Shown in pieces: positions 1 to 6,100 of a DNA stretch of 7,594 nt. The position numbers and the translations under genes are program-made. The stretch comes from an uncultured Prevotella sp. (GTDB lineage: Bacteria > Bacteroidota > Bacteroidia > Bacteroidales > Bacteroidaceae): positions 1-7,594 of the forward strand of contig CABUHE010000047.1 of assembly GCA_902491375.1 (NCBI GenBank). The letters are read 5' to 3'. Under the pieces are notes generated by a model. That model did not search any database. It saw nothing but the letters and a program-made list of their open reading frames with translations, and was not told where the DNA came from. Within the stretch, counting starts at the first letter, position 1; each line of letters begins with the position of its first letter.

Positions 1-78
1 ATTTCTAAGCTTGATTTGCTGACTTCTCGCTTTTTGTTTTCTACCAAAGTATGGCTGATTTATTGTCTGATAAAATAA
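1..78 (+). CDS. Possible 3' end of a rightward gene cut by the window edge
   Basis: One frame is open from the first base through 25 codons to a TAA at 76-78. The other two forward frames hit stops within the first 21 bases. The peptide is rich in hydrophobic and basic residues (it contains SRFLFSTKVWLIYCLIK), which would suit the tail of a membrane-associated protein. The stop codon runs directly into the strong stem-loop at 78-134, as expected if that stem-loop terminates this gene. Against it, 25 codons is too short to exclude chance, and one reverse frame is also open here. No family can be recognised. Confidence 0.3.
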   Translation: MSKLDLLTSRFLFSTKVWLIYCLIK

Positions 79-134
79 ATAACGGAGAATCCAAATGAGT
101 CAGGTTAAGCCTAACTTGAGGATTCTCCGTTATT
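78..134. terminator. Compound stem-loop, probable (possibly bidirectional) terminator
   Basis: A perfect 15-bp inverted repeat pairs 78-92 (AATAACGGAGAATCC) with 120-134. Inside it an 8-bp stem, 100-107 with 112-119 including one G-T pair, closes a 4-base loop at 108-111. The 7 bases at 93-99 bulge out on one side. On the plus strand the stem is followed by a T-rich stretch (GTTATTTGTTCC). On the minus strand it is followed by ATTTATTTTATC. It could therefore end a rightward gene whose stop is at 76-78, the leftward nhaD transcript about 217 bases downstream of its stop, or both. The structure is read directly; the function is inference. Confidence 0.6.
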
Positions 135-212
135 GTTATTTGTTCCTATTGCTTAATCGTTTAATATGTTAAACACAGCAACAGAATTTTTCTCTTTTTG
201 CTTAATTAAGTA
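135..212. other. AT-rich stretch with no gene recognised
   Basis: Between the stem-loop and the 46-bp repeats I see no coding frame of substance. Two small palindromes are present: GTTTAA/TTAAAC at 159-174 around a 4-base loop, and the 10-bp CTTAATTAAG at 201-210. Both are AT-rich and may be chance. Confidence 0.5.
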
Positions 213-350
213 AAGCACATGGATTTTTCACTTTTCGTTCTTCACTCTTCACTTACAGAAGCACATGAATTCTTCACTCTTAGTTCTTCACTCTTCACTT
301 ATAAAAGCACTTTGATTCTTCACTCTTAGTTCTTCACTCTTCACTTAATT
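213..350. repeat. Three tandem 46-bp repeats abutting the nhaD stop codon
   Basis: Units lie at 213-258, 259-304 and 305-350. Each begins AAGCAC and ends near TTCACTTA. By hand count, neighbouring units agree at about 40 of 46 positions, and units 2 and 3 share an identical run of 33 bases. Within each unit a shorter motif, TTCTTCACTCTT, occurs once or twice, so the array is nested. The last unit ends on the base before the nhaD stop codon (351-353, read leftward), which places the array at the start of the nhaD 3' untranslated region, where the RNA would be purine-rich (GTGAAGAGTGAAGAAC type). There are no unique spacers, so it is not a CRISPR array. Confidence 0.9.
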
Positions 351-1694
351 TTAGAGTCCAATCACAGACTTCTCAACCCAGTAAGCGAGTATTCCGGCAA
401 TGTAGCCGATGAAGGCAATCCATGTGATGTGCTTCATGTACCAGCCGAAAGTAATCTTCTCAAGGCCCATTACGACAACGCCTGCTGCTGAACCGATGAT
501 AAGCATTGAGCCGCCCACACCTGCGCAATATGCAAGGAGCTGCCAGAAGATTCCGTCTTGAGCCATCTCGCCGACCTCGGCCATAGGATACATACCCATA
601 CATCCTGCAACGAGAGGAACGTTGTCGACAATACTTGAGAGAACACCGATAAGTCCGGTTACAAGGTAGTGGTTGCCGTTAAATGTAGAGTCGAGACCCT
701 TGCCGAGAGCTGACAGTACGCCAATCTCTTGCAGACATGCAACAGCCATGAGAATGCCGAGGAAGAATAGAATGGTACTCATGTCGATACGCGACAGGAT
801 GTTGGTGATACGCTTCTGCGTTCCGCCTTTAGCTTTGCTCTCAGGCTGGTTACGGTAGAATATTTCTGTTGCAGTCCAAAGAACACCAAGCACAAGCAGA
901 ATGCCTACAAACGGAGGCAGATGAGTTATTGATTTAAATATAGGTACGAAGATAAGACCGCCTACTCCAATCCAGAACACAGCCTTGCGCTGACGGGCAG
1001 TGAGATCGTTCTCTACGGCAGCTGTTGCTGTTGTTGTGCTGGTTGAAATCTCACCTTTAAGTTTGAATGAAAGGATATAAGCCGGAATAGCGATAGAAAT
1101 GATTGACGGTATGAAGAGTTCCTTAATCACGCCGGCGGCAGTGATAAGTCCTTTGTTCCACAACATAATGGTAGTAACGTCGCCGATAGGTGAGAAAGCA
1201 CCGCCTGAGTTTGCGGCAATGATGATGAGCGAGGCATAGATAAGACGGTCTTTACGGTCTTTGATAAGTTTGCTCAGAATCATGACCATGACGATTGAAG
1301 TTGTCATGTTGTCAAGAATGGCAGACAGGAAGAATGTAAGGATAGTGATGCGCCACAGCAATGCTTTCTTGCTCTTGGTCTTCATCATGTCACGAACGAA
1401 ATTGAAACCGCCGTTCTGGTCGACAACCTCGACAATAGTCATGGCTCCCATAAGGAAGAATAGCGTGGTAGCCGTGCTGCCGAGATGGTTTTCAATGACA
1501 GAGCTTGCGGCAGAAGCGATACTGTCAGGGGCAACTCCGGCGAAGTTGCCCGGGTCGAACATGTAGAGAGTCCAGCAGGCCACAAGCATAAGCAGGGCCA
1601 CGGCTGCCTTATTGACTTTTGTCAGAGTCTCCAAGGCGATGCAAAGGTATCCGATGACGAATACCACAACGATAATTAATGTTAGTGTTGACAT
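351..1694 (-). CDS. nhaD: NhaD-type Na+/H+ antiporter
   Basis: A 447-residue polytopic inner-membrane protein of the ion transporter superfamily (NhaD/ArsB-like). NhaD proteins exchange cytoplasmic Na+ or Li+ for external protons, supporting sodium and pH homeostasis. Hydrophobic segments fill most of the length: about 3-20, 30-45, 75-90, 112-140, 150-165, 190-210, 238-275, 305-325, 343-365, 385-410 and 422-440. Family signatures are SAILDNMTTSIVM (124-136), ANSGGAFSPIGDVTTIMLW (161-179) and a second, symmetry-related SSIVDNVP (353-360). The paired DN motifs and the SPIGD segment are typical of the conserved membrane-embedded core. A hydrophilic loop rich in Thr and Ala (216-228) sits mid-protein. 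The ATG at 1694 has an AT-rich leader without a Shine-Dalgarno, usual in Bacteroidetes. It is transcribed alone, divergently from rhaB. The family call is firm; ion specificity is inferred. Confidence 0.93.
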   Translation of the reverse strand: MSTLTLIIVVVFVIGYLCIALETLTKVNKAAVALLMLVACWTLYMFDPGNFAGVAPDSIASAASSVIENHLGSTATTLFFLMGAMTIVEVVDQNGGFNFVRDMMKTKSKKALLWRITILTFFLSAILDNMTTSIVMVMILSKLIKDRKDRLIYASLIIIAANSGGAFSPIGDVTTIMLWNKGLITAAGVIKELFIPSIISIAIPAYILSFKLKGEISTSTTTATAAVENDLTARQRKAVFWIGVGGLIFVPIFKSITHLPPFVGILLVLGVLWTATEIFYRNQPESKAKGGTQKRITNILSRIDMSTILFFLGILMAVACLQEIGVLSALGKGLDSTFNGNHYLVTGLIGVLSSIVDNVPLVAGCMGMYPMAEVGEMAQDGIFWQLLAYCAGVGGSMLIIGSAAGVVVMGLEKITFGWYMKHITWIAFIGYIAGILAYWVEKSVIGL

Positions 1695-1731
1695 TTTTTT
1701 ATTTGTTAAGATTAGTGTAATATCCAGTTTG

Positions 1732-1739
1732 CAAAATTA
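1732..1739 (-). promoter_or_regulatory. Predicted -7 promoter element for nhaD
   Basis: Read leftward this is TAATTTTG, a full match to the Bacteroidetes sigma-70 -7 consensus TAnnTTTG. It lies about 38 bases before the nhaD ATG, leaving a short AT-rich leader. I find no TTTG-like -33 element at the usual 19-21 base spacing, so the promoter may be weak or activator-dependent. The region is AT-rich, so a chance match is possible. Confidence 0.45.
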
Positions 1740-1775
1740 GCAATTAATTTCTTGTTTTGCCTGCCTTTAAGTGAA

Positions 1776-1833
1776 AAAAATACATTTATTTCGTCATTAA
1801 ATGTATTTTTAATCTAAGCGAAAATGTATTTTA
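1776..1833. promoter_or_regulatory. Triad of AAATGTATTT-type sites, possible operator
   Basis: A perfect 13-bp inverted repeat pairs 1776-1788 (AAAAATACATTTA) with 1798-1810 across a 9-base spacer. A third copy of the core AAATGTATTT follows at 1822-1831, in the same orientation as the second (1799-1808). Core centres are about 21 and 23 bp apart, close to two helical turns, so all three would lie on one face of the DNA. The nearest site is about 45 bp upstream of the nhaD -7 element and well over 100 bp upstream of the rhaB one. This arrangement suits a protein-binding site. AT-richness and lack of a known cognate regulator limit confidence. Confidence 0.4.
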
Positions 1834-1951
1834 TTGGTTTTTTAATAATAAGCAATTGGAAAAATATAAAAAGGTAATATAAAAGTTGCTCGTATCTCAA
1901 TTCTTTTTGTTTAAAAATCAAATAATATGACAAGTTAACGTAAAAAATAAA

Positions 1952-1959
1952 TATCTTTG
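1952..1959 (+). promoter_or_regulatory. Predicted -7 promoter element for the rhaBAT operon
   Basis: TATCTTTG matches the Bacteroidetes -7 consensus TAnnTTTG exactly and ends 37 bases before the rhaB ATG. A TTTG-like -33 element is not obvious at the usual spacing; the sequence there is ATGACAAG. A weak -33 is compatible with activator-dependent expression, as expected for a sugar-induced operon, but that is inference. Confidence 0.55.
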
Positions 1960-1996
1960 TGCCAACAATTTAATACGTAAAAACATAAACTACTAC

Positions 1997-3478
1997 ATGG
2001 ACAAGTCTCAATGTTTTTTTGCTGTCGACTTAGGTGCGACAAGCGGTAGGACAATAGCAGGATTTATCACTGACGGAAAGGTTAAGCTGGAAGAACTGAC
2101 CCGTTTCCCGAACAATCTGATAGAGACGGGCGGTCATTTCTATTGGGATATTTACGCTCTATACTTCGAGATAATAAAAGGACTTAAGCTCGTGGCGCGC
2201 CGTGGCCTCAAAATAGAAAGCATAGGTATCGACACATGGGGCGTAGACTTCGTGTGCATAGGTGACGACGGTGCGTTGTTGCGCAATCCGATAGCCTATC
2301 GCGACCCTTATACTTTCGGCGTGATGGATGAATATTTCACAAACGCCGTATCAAAGGAGGAAGTCTACCGCGCCACGGGCATACAGTTTATGAATTTCAA
2401 CTCTCTGTTCCAGCTTTATGCAATGAAGCGCGACGGAAACTCAGCGTTGAAAAATGCCAGTAAGATACTGTTTGTGCCAGATGCTCTCAGTTGGATGCTT
2501 ACAGGAAAAGCCGTGTGTGAGTATACCATCGCATCGACAAGTCAGCTTCTAAATCCGGTAACGAAAGATCTGGATGAGAAACTGCTCGGAAGTCTCGGAC
2601 TTGAGCGTGGTATGTTCGGCGAGATGGTTATGCCTGGACATAAAATCGGAGTGCTGACCGAAGAAGTACAGAAGATGACCGGACTCGGAGCCGTGCCGGT
2701 CATAGCTGTAGCCGGACACGACACTGCAAGTGCTGTGGCTGCCGTACCCGCGAAGGATGAACACTTTGCTTATTTGAGCAGCGGTACGTGGAGTCTTATG
2801 GGTATAGAGACAAAGGAGCCGATAATAAACGAACTGAGCTATAAGCGGAATTTTACAAACGAGGGCGGAGTTGAAGGTACGACACGTTTTCTGAAGAACA
2901 TCTGCGGAATGTGGCTGTTGGAGCGTTGCCGTAAGGAATGGGGCGACGATGCGCCTGCTGATTACGGCACATTACTTTCTGAAGCGATGAAAGTTGAGGC
3001 TTTCAGGAGCATAATCAATCCTGACGATGAGATGTTTGCCAATCCTTCAAATATGCAACAGGCAATAAAGGATTACTGCGCAAAGACAAGACAGCATGTA
3101 CCTGAAGGCTATGCCGAGATTTGCCGTTGCATCTTTGAAAGCCTTGCGTTGCGTTACAGACAGGTAGCTGGTTATCTTAAAGAGATGGCTTCTTTCCCGA
3201 TTGACACTCTGCACATAATCGGCGGAGGTTCGCTTAACGACTATCTTAATCAGTTTACTGCCAATGCCACAGGACTGACGGTTCTTGCCGGTCCGCAGGA
3301 ATGTACGGCGTTGGGTAATATAATGCTTCAGGCAAAGGCTGCCGGAGAGGTTGGCGACATCTTCGACATGCGTCGGATAATTGCTGACAGCATCACGATG
3401 AAACGTTTTGACCCGAAGGATAAGGAAGAATGGGACAAGGCCTTCGAGAAATTTGAGAGTATAACCAAACAATATTAA
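1997..3478 (+). CDS. rhaB: L-rhamnulokinase
   Basis: A 493-residue cytoplasmic FGGY-family sugar kinase, close to the roughly 489 residues of E. coli RhaB. It phosphorylates L-rhamnulose with ATP to L-rhamnulose-1-phosphate, the second intracellular step of rhamnose use. The N-terminal domain opens with the phosphate-binding loop DLGATSGR (11-18), followed by GIDTWGVDF (77-85). GHDTASAVAAVP (240-251) carries the predicted catalytic base Asp242. The C-terminal ATPase domain shows SSGTWSLMG (261-269), HIIGGGS (406-412) and ALGNIMLQA (438-446). No expected motif is missing. The ATG at 1997 begins eight residues before the first core strand and follows a promoter at 1952. It is first in an operon with rhaA (96-bp gap) and rhaT. 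The neighbours make the rhamnulose specificity secure over other FGGY substrates such as fuculose or xylulose. The Bacteroides literature uses the name rhaK for this gene. Confidence 0.95.
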   Translation: MDKSQCFFAVDLGATSGRTIAGFITDGKVKLEELTRFPNNLIETGGHFYWDIYALYFEIIKGLKLVARRGLKIESIGIDTWGVDFVCIGDDGALLRNPIAYRDPYTFGVMDEYFTNAVSKEEVYRATGIQFMNFNSLFQLYAMKRDGNSALKNASKILFVPDALSWMLTGKAVCEYTIASTSQLLNPVTKDLDEKLLGSLGLERGMFGEMVMPGHKIGVLTEEVQKMTGLGAVPVIAVAGHDTASAVAAVPAKDEHFAYLSSGTWSLMGIETKEPIINELSYKRNFTNEGGVEGTTRFLKNICGMWLLERCRKEWGDDAPADYGTLLSEAMKVEAFRSIINPDDEMFANPSNMQQAIKDYCAKTRQHVPEGYAEICRCIFESLALRYRQVAGYLKEMASFPIDTLHIIGGGSLNDYLNQFTANATGLTVLAGPQECTALGNIMLQAKAAGEVGDIFDMRRIIADSITMKRFDPKDKEEWDKAFEKFESITKQY

Positions 3479-3574
3479 AAACAAACACAAAGGTAAAAAA
3501 GAATATAACAGCAACGCACGTTAAGCGCATTCAAAGTTTTTTAAATCTGATACCGTAATAAATAATATATAAAT
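3479..3574 (+). other. rhaB-rhaA intergenic spacer
   Basis: This 96-bp AT-rich spacer shows no convincing terminator and no TAnnTTTG element on the plus strand, so co-transcription of rhaB and rhaA is the simplest reading. A short palindrome, AACGCACGTT at about 3512-3521, is too weak to interpret. The rhaA start is preceded by an AT-only leader (AATAAATAATATATAAAT). Confidence 0.5.
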
Positions 3575-4831
3575 ATGAAAGAAGAATTAGTAAAGAAGGC
3601 TTATGAGATAGCCAAAGAGCGTTATGCGGAAATAGGCATAGATACAGAGAAAGTTTTAAGCCAAATGCAGGACTTTCATCTTAGTCTGCACTGTTGGCAG
3701 ACTGACGACGTGATAGGTTTTGAGAATATCTCAGGCGAACTGAGTGGCGGTATTGCCACGACTGGAAACTATCCCGGACGGGCACGCAACATTGACGAGG
3801 TGCGCATGGACATTGTAAAGGCAAAGAGTCTTATACCTGGAACTCACAGACTGAACTTGCACGAGATTTACGGCGACTTCAAGGGAAAAGCTGTCGACCG
3901 TGATGAAGTTACACCTGAATATTTCCAAAGTTGGATTGAGTGGGCGAAGGAGAACAACATGAAGCTTGACTTCAACTCAACATCTTTCTCTCATCCTAAG
4001 AGTGGTAATCTGTCGCTTGCTAACCCGGATGAGGGCATACGCAAGTTCTGGATTGAGCATACAAAGCGCTGTCGCGAGATTTCTGAGGTAATGGGTAAGG
4101 CTCAGGGTGATCCTTGTATCATGAATCTGTGGGTTCACGACGGAAGCAAGGACATGACTGTATGCAAGCTGAAATACCGTGAACTGTTGAAAGCTTCGCT
4201 CGACGAGATATTCGCTACGAAGTATGACAACATGAAAGACTGCATCGAGAGCAAGGTGTTCGGTATCGGTCTTGAGAGCTATACAGTAGGCTCAAACGAC
4301 TTCTATACAGCATACGCGGCACAGAACCACAAGATGATAACTCTCGACACTGGCCACTTCCACCCGACAGAGAGCGTTGCCGACAAGGTTTCGGCTATGT
4401 TGCTGTTTGTTCCTGAACTGATGCTGCACGTCAGCCGTCCTATCCGTTGGGATTCTGACCATGTTACTATTATGGACGACCCGACGCTCGACTTGTTCCA
4501 GGAGATTGTACGTGCAGGCGCACTCAACCGCGTACACTACGGTCTTGATTACTTCGACGCTTCAATCAACCGTATCGGTGCTTACGTTATAGGCAGCCGC
4601 GCAGCACAGAAGTGCATGCTCCGCGCTCTGCTCGAGCCGCTTGCTACTCTGCGCAAGTATGAGGCTGAAGGCAAGGGCTTTGAGCGTCTTGCTCTGCTTG
4701 AGGAAGAGAAGGCTCTGCCATGGAATGCTGTTTACGATGAGTTCTGTCTACGCAACAATGTGCCTGTTGGCAGCGACTTCATTGCTGAGGTCGAGCAGTA
4801 TGAGAAGGATGTAACGTCAAAGCGTAAGTAA
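3575..4831 (+). CDS. rhaA: L-rhamnose isomerase
   Basis: A 418-residue cytoplasmic enzyme, almost the same length as E. coli RhaA (419), that interconverts L-rhamnose and L-rhamnulose using divalent metal ions in a TIM-barrel fold. Conserved blocks are visible: FHLSLHCWQTDDVIGFE (34-50), LNLHEIYGD (93-101), MNLWVHDGSKD (183-193), GLESYTVGS (232-240), LDTGHFHPTE (257-266), LHVSRPIRWDSDHV (284-297) and GLDYFDASINRI (323-334). Glu234, Asp258, His261, His285, Asp293, Asp295 and Asp325 fall at the places where the family has its metal-binding residues, judged by motif alignment from memory. The C-terminus is intact, with RALLEPLATLRKYE (350-363). It lies between rhaB and rhaT in one operon. The stop codon at 4829-4831 runs almost straight into the hairpin at 4833-4886. 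In Bacteroides the gene is called rhaI. Confidence 0.97.
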   Translation: MKEELVKKAYEIAKERYAEIGIDTEKVLSQMQDFHLSLHCWQTDDVIGFENISGELSGGIATTGNYPGRARNIDEVRMDIVKAKSLIPGTHRLNLHEIYGDFKGKAVDRDEVTPEYFQSWIEWAKENNMKLDFNSTSFSHPKSGNLSLANPDEGIRKFWIEHTKRCREISEVMGKAQGDPCIMNLWVHDGSKDMTVCKLKYRELLKASLDEIFATKYDNMKDCIESKVFGIGLESYTVGSNDFYTAYAAQNHKMITLDTGHFHPTESVADKVSAMLLFVPELMLHVSRPIRWDSDHVTIMDDPTLDLFQEIVRAGALNRVHYGLDYFDASINRIGAYVIGSRAAQKCMLRALLEPLATLRKYEAEGKGFERLALLEEEKALPWNAVYDEFCLRNNVPVGSDFIAEVEQYEKDVTSKRK

Positions 4832-4832
4832 T

Positions 4833-4886
4833 TATATATTAAAGGCATTCGGCATATATGTTCTTGCTGAGTGCCTTTATTATATA
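4833..4886 (+). terminator. Hairpin between rhaA and rhaT, possible partial terminator or processing site
   Basis: A 14-bp stem pairs 4841-4854 (AAAGGCATTCGGCA) with 4865-4878 (TGCTGAGTGCCTTT), with two G-U pairs and a 10-base loop. The stem can lengthen outward through 4840/4879 and TATATA 4833-4838 with 4881-4886, interrupted by one U-U mismatch. An AU-rich tail (TATTGTTTCATG) follows, but no long U-run, so complete termination is doubtful. The hairpin starts two bases after the rhaA stop and ends 31 bases before the preferred rhaT ATG. Likely roles are lowering transporter expression relative to the enzymes, or protecting or processing the rhaBA message. Confidence 0.6.
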
Positions 4887-4917
4887 TTATTGTTTCATGT
4901 TTAATTCAGCGACAGAT

Positions 4918-5931
4918 ATGGAAATATTAATCGGACTGATAATCATTGCCGTAGGCGCGTTCTGCCAGTCGAGCAGTTATGTGCCAATCAATAAGATAAA
5001 GGCCTGGAGTTGGGAATCTTATTGGCTGGTGCAGGGAGTCTTTGCATGGATAGTCTTTCCTCTTTTGGGAGCTATGCTTGCCGTGCCTGCCGGCAATTCG
5101 CTCTTTGAACTGTACGCAAGCGATCCCGAAGCATCTCTTTGGACTATGTTTTTCGGTGTTTTGTGGGGCATCGGCGGACTTACGTTCGGCTTGTCAATGC
5201 GTTATCTCGGCGTAGCTCTCGGCCAGAGCATATCTCTTGGCACGTGCGCCGGACTCGGCACGATACTCACACCTGTGTTTACCGGCAATACTCAAGACCT
5301 GACTACGCCGGTTGTCGTGGGCGTTGTTGTTACTCTTGTCGGCATTGCTGTAATCGGACTTGCCGGACACATGAAGTCAAAGTCGCTCAGTGATGATGAA
5401 AAGCAGGAGACGGTTGTTGAGTTCAATTTCACTAAAGGAATAATCGTTGCGCTGCTTGCAGGATTTATGAGCGCTTGTTTCAATATCGGACTCGGATTCG
5501 GCGAGAACCTGAATTTCGGCGAGGCTACCGACCCTATGTTCAGAACTCTGCCGGCAACGTTGCTGGTTACGCTTGGCGGATTTCTTACCAACGCAGTGTA
5601 TTGCTTTTATCAGAACTATCAGAACAATACATTCTCAGATTATAGATTTCCGGGCTGCATTATGAATAATATAATGTTCTGCGCCTTGGCCGGACTTCTG
5701 TGGTACAGTCAGTTCTTCGGTCTTAGTCTGGGTAAGGGATTCCTCACAGGTTCGGCAGTACTGCTCACGTTCTCTTGGTGCATACTGATGGCTCTTAACG
5801 TTACGTTCAGCAACGTATGGGGAATTATCCTTAAAGAATGGAAAGGCTGTTCACGTAAAACCATAACTGTGCTTGTTGCAGGTCTGCTGATACTTATTGT
5901 GTCGTCGTTCCTGCCGCAGCTGCTCAAATAG
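4918..5931 (+). CDS. rhaT: L-rhamnose-proton symporter
   Basis: A 337-residue inner-membrane sugar permease of the RhaT family (drug/metabolite transporter superfamily), similar in length to E. coli RhaT (344). It imports L-rhamnose coupled to a cation, protons in E. coli. About ten hydrophobic segments are visible, roughly at 2-18, 35-56, 76-94, 103-121, 131-150, 172-190, 210-230, 250-267, 278-300 and 314-332. Family landmarks are the N-terminal YVPINKIKAWSWESYW (21-36), VLWGIGGLTFGLSMRYLGV (81-99), GLLWYSQFFG (259-268) and ILKEW (304-308). An ATG 60 bases upstream (4858) is in frame, but I reject it: it lies in the loop of the 4833-4886 hairpin and would add residues absent from RhaT, whereas the 4918 start gives the standard N-terminus. 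Last gene of the operon, followed by a terminator at 5992. Confidence 0.93.
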   Translation: MEILIGLIIIAVGAFCQSSSYVPINKIKAWSWESYWLVQGVFAWIVFPLLGAMLAVPAGNSLFELYASDPEASLWTMFFGVLWGIGGLTFGLSMRYLGVALGQSISLGTCAGLGTILTPVFTGNTQDLTTPVVVGVVVTLVGIAVIGLAGHMKSKSLSDDEKQETVVEFNFTKGIIVALLAGFMSACFNIGLGFGENLNFGEATDPMFRTLPATLLVTLGGFLTNAVYCFYQNYQNNTFSDYRFPGCIMNNIMFCALAGLLWYSQFFGLSLGKGFLTGSAVLLTFSWCILMALNVTFSNVWGIILKEWKGCSRKTITVLVAGLLILIVSSFLPQLLK

Positions 5932-5991
5932 ATTAAAAACAGATAGTATGAAAAACTCTTGATTTTATCAGAAATATTAGTCTGTCATTAC

Positions 5992-6034
5992 AAGCAGGTT
6001 AGCTTACGATATGAAGCTAACCTGCTTAATTTTT
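5992..6034 (+). terminator. Rho-independent terminator of the rhaBAT operon
   Basis: A perfect 14-bp stem pairs 5992-6005 (AAGCAGGTTAGCTT) with 6014-6027 around an 8-base loop (ACGATATG), and is followed at once by AATTTTTAATTTTT. It lies 60 bases after the rhaT stop. On the minus strand the stem is not followed by a T-run, so it is oriented for the rhamnose operon. It may still slow transcription arriving from the convergent gene. Confidence 0.88.
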
Positions 6035-6099
6035 AATTTTTAATTGTTAACCTGTTTAATTTTTAATCTTTAATTTTTAATTGTTAATTTTTAATTCTT
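6028..6099. repeat. AATTTTT heptamer array with an embedded 30-bp duplication
   Basis: The sequence reads as 7-bp units: AATTTTT, AATTTTT, AATTGTT at 6028-6048, an interruption AACCTGTTT at 6049-6057, then AATTTTT, AATCTTT, AATTTTT, AATTGTT, AATTTTT, AATTCTT at 6058-6099. The interruption is a near copy of the terminator's 3' arm: 6018-6033 (TAACCTGCTTAATTTT) and 6048-6063 (TAACCTGTTTAATTTT) differ at one base, 30 bp apart. The array ends one base before the stop codon (6101-6103, read leftward) of the convergent TPR gene, so it forms that gene's immediate 3' untranslated region. Confidence 0.8.
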
Positions 6100-6100
6100 C

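Noticed and set aside
78..134. Invertible promoter bounded by inverted repeats
   Set aside because: The arms are only 27 bases apart and the interior itself folds. It is too small to hold a promoter, and no invertase gene is present.
159..210. Small palindromes GTTTAA/TTAAAC and CTTAATTAAG
   Set aside because: Both are short and AT-rich in an AT-rich spacer, with no position relative to a promoter that would suggest a function.
213..350. CRISPR-like array
   Set aside because: The units are directly adjacent with no unique spacers, and the differences are scattered point changes. There are no cas genes in the window.
3047..3514. 155-codon open frame on the minus strand
   Set aside because: It lies almost wholly inside rhaB on the opposite strand, has no recognisable motifs and no promoter. 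It is a shadow of rhaB codon usage.
4858..4917. Upstream in-frame ATG as the rhaT start
   Set aside because: It lies in a hairpin loop right after rhaA and adds 20 residues not found at the RhaT N-terminus. The 4918 ATG gives the expected start.
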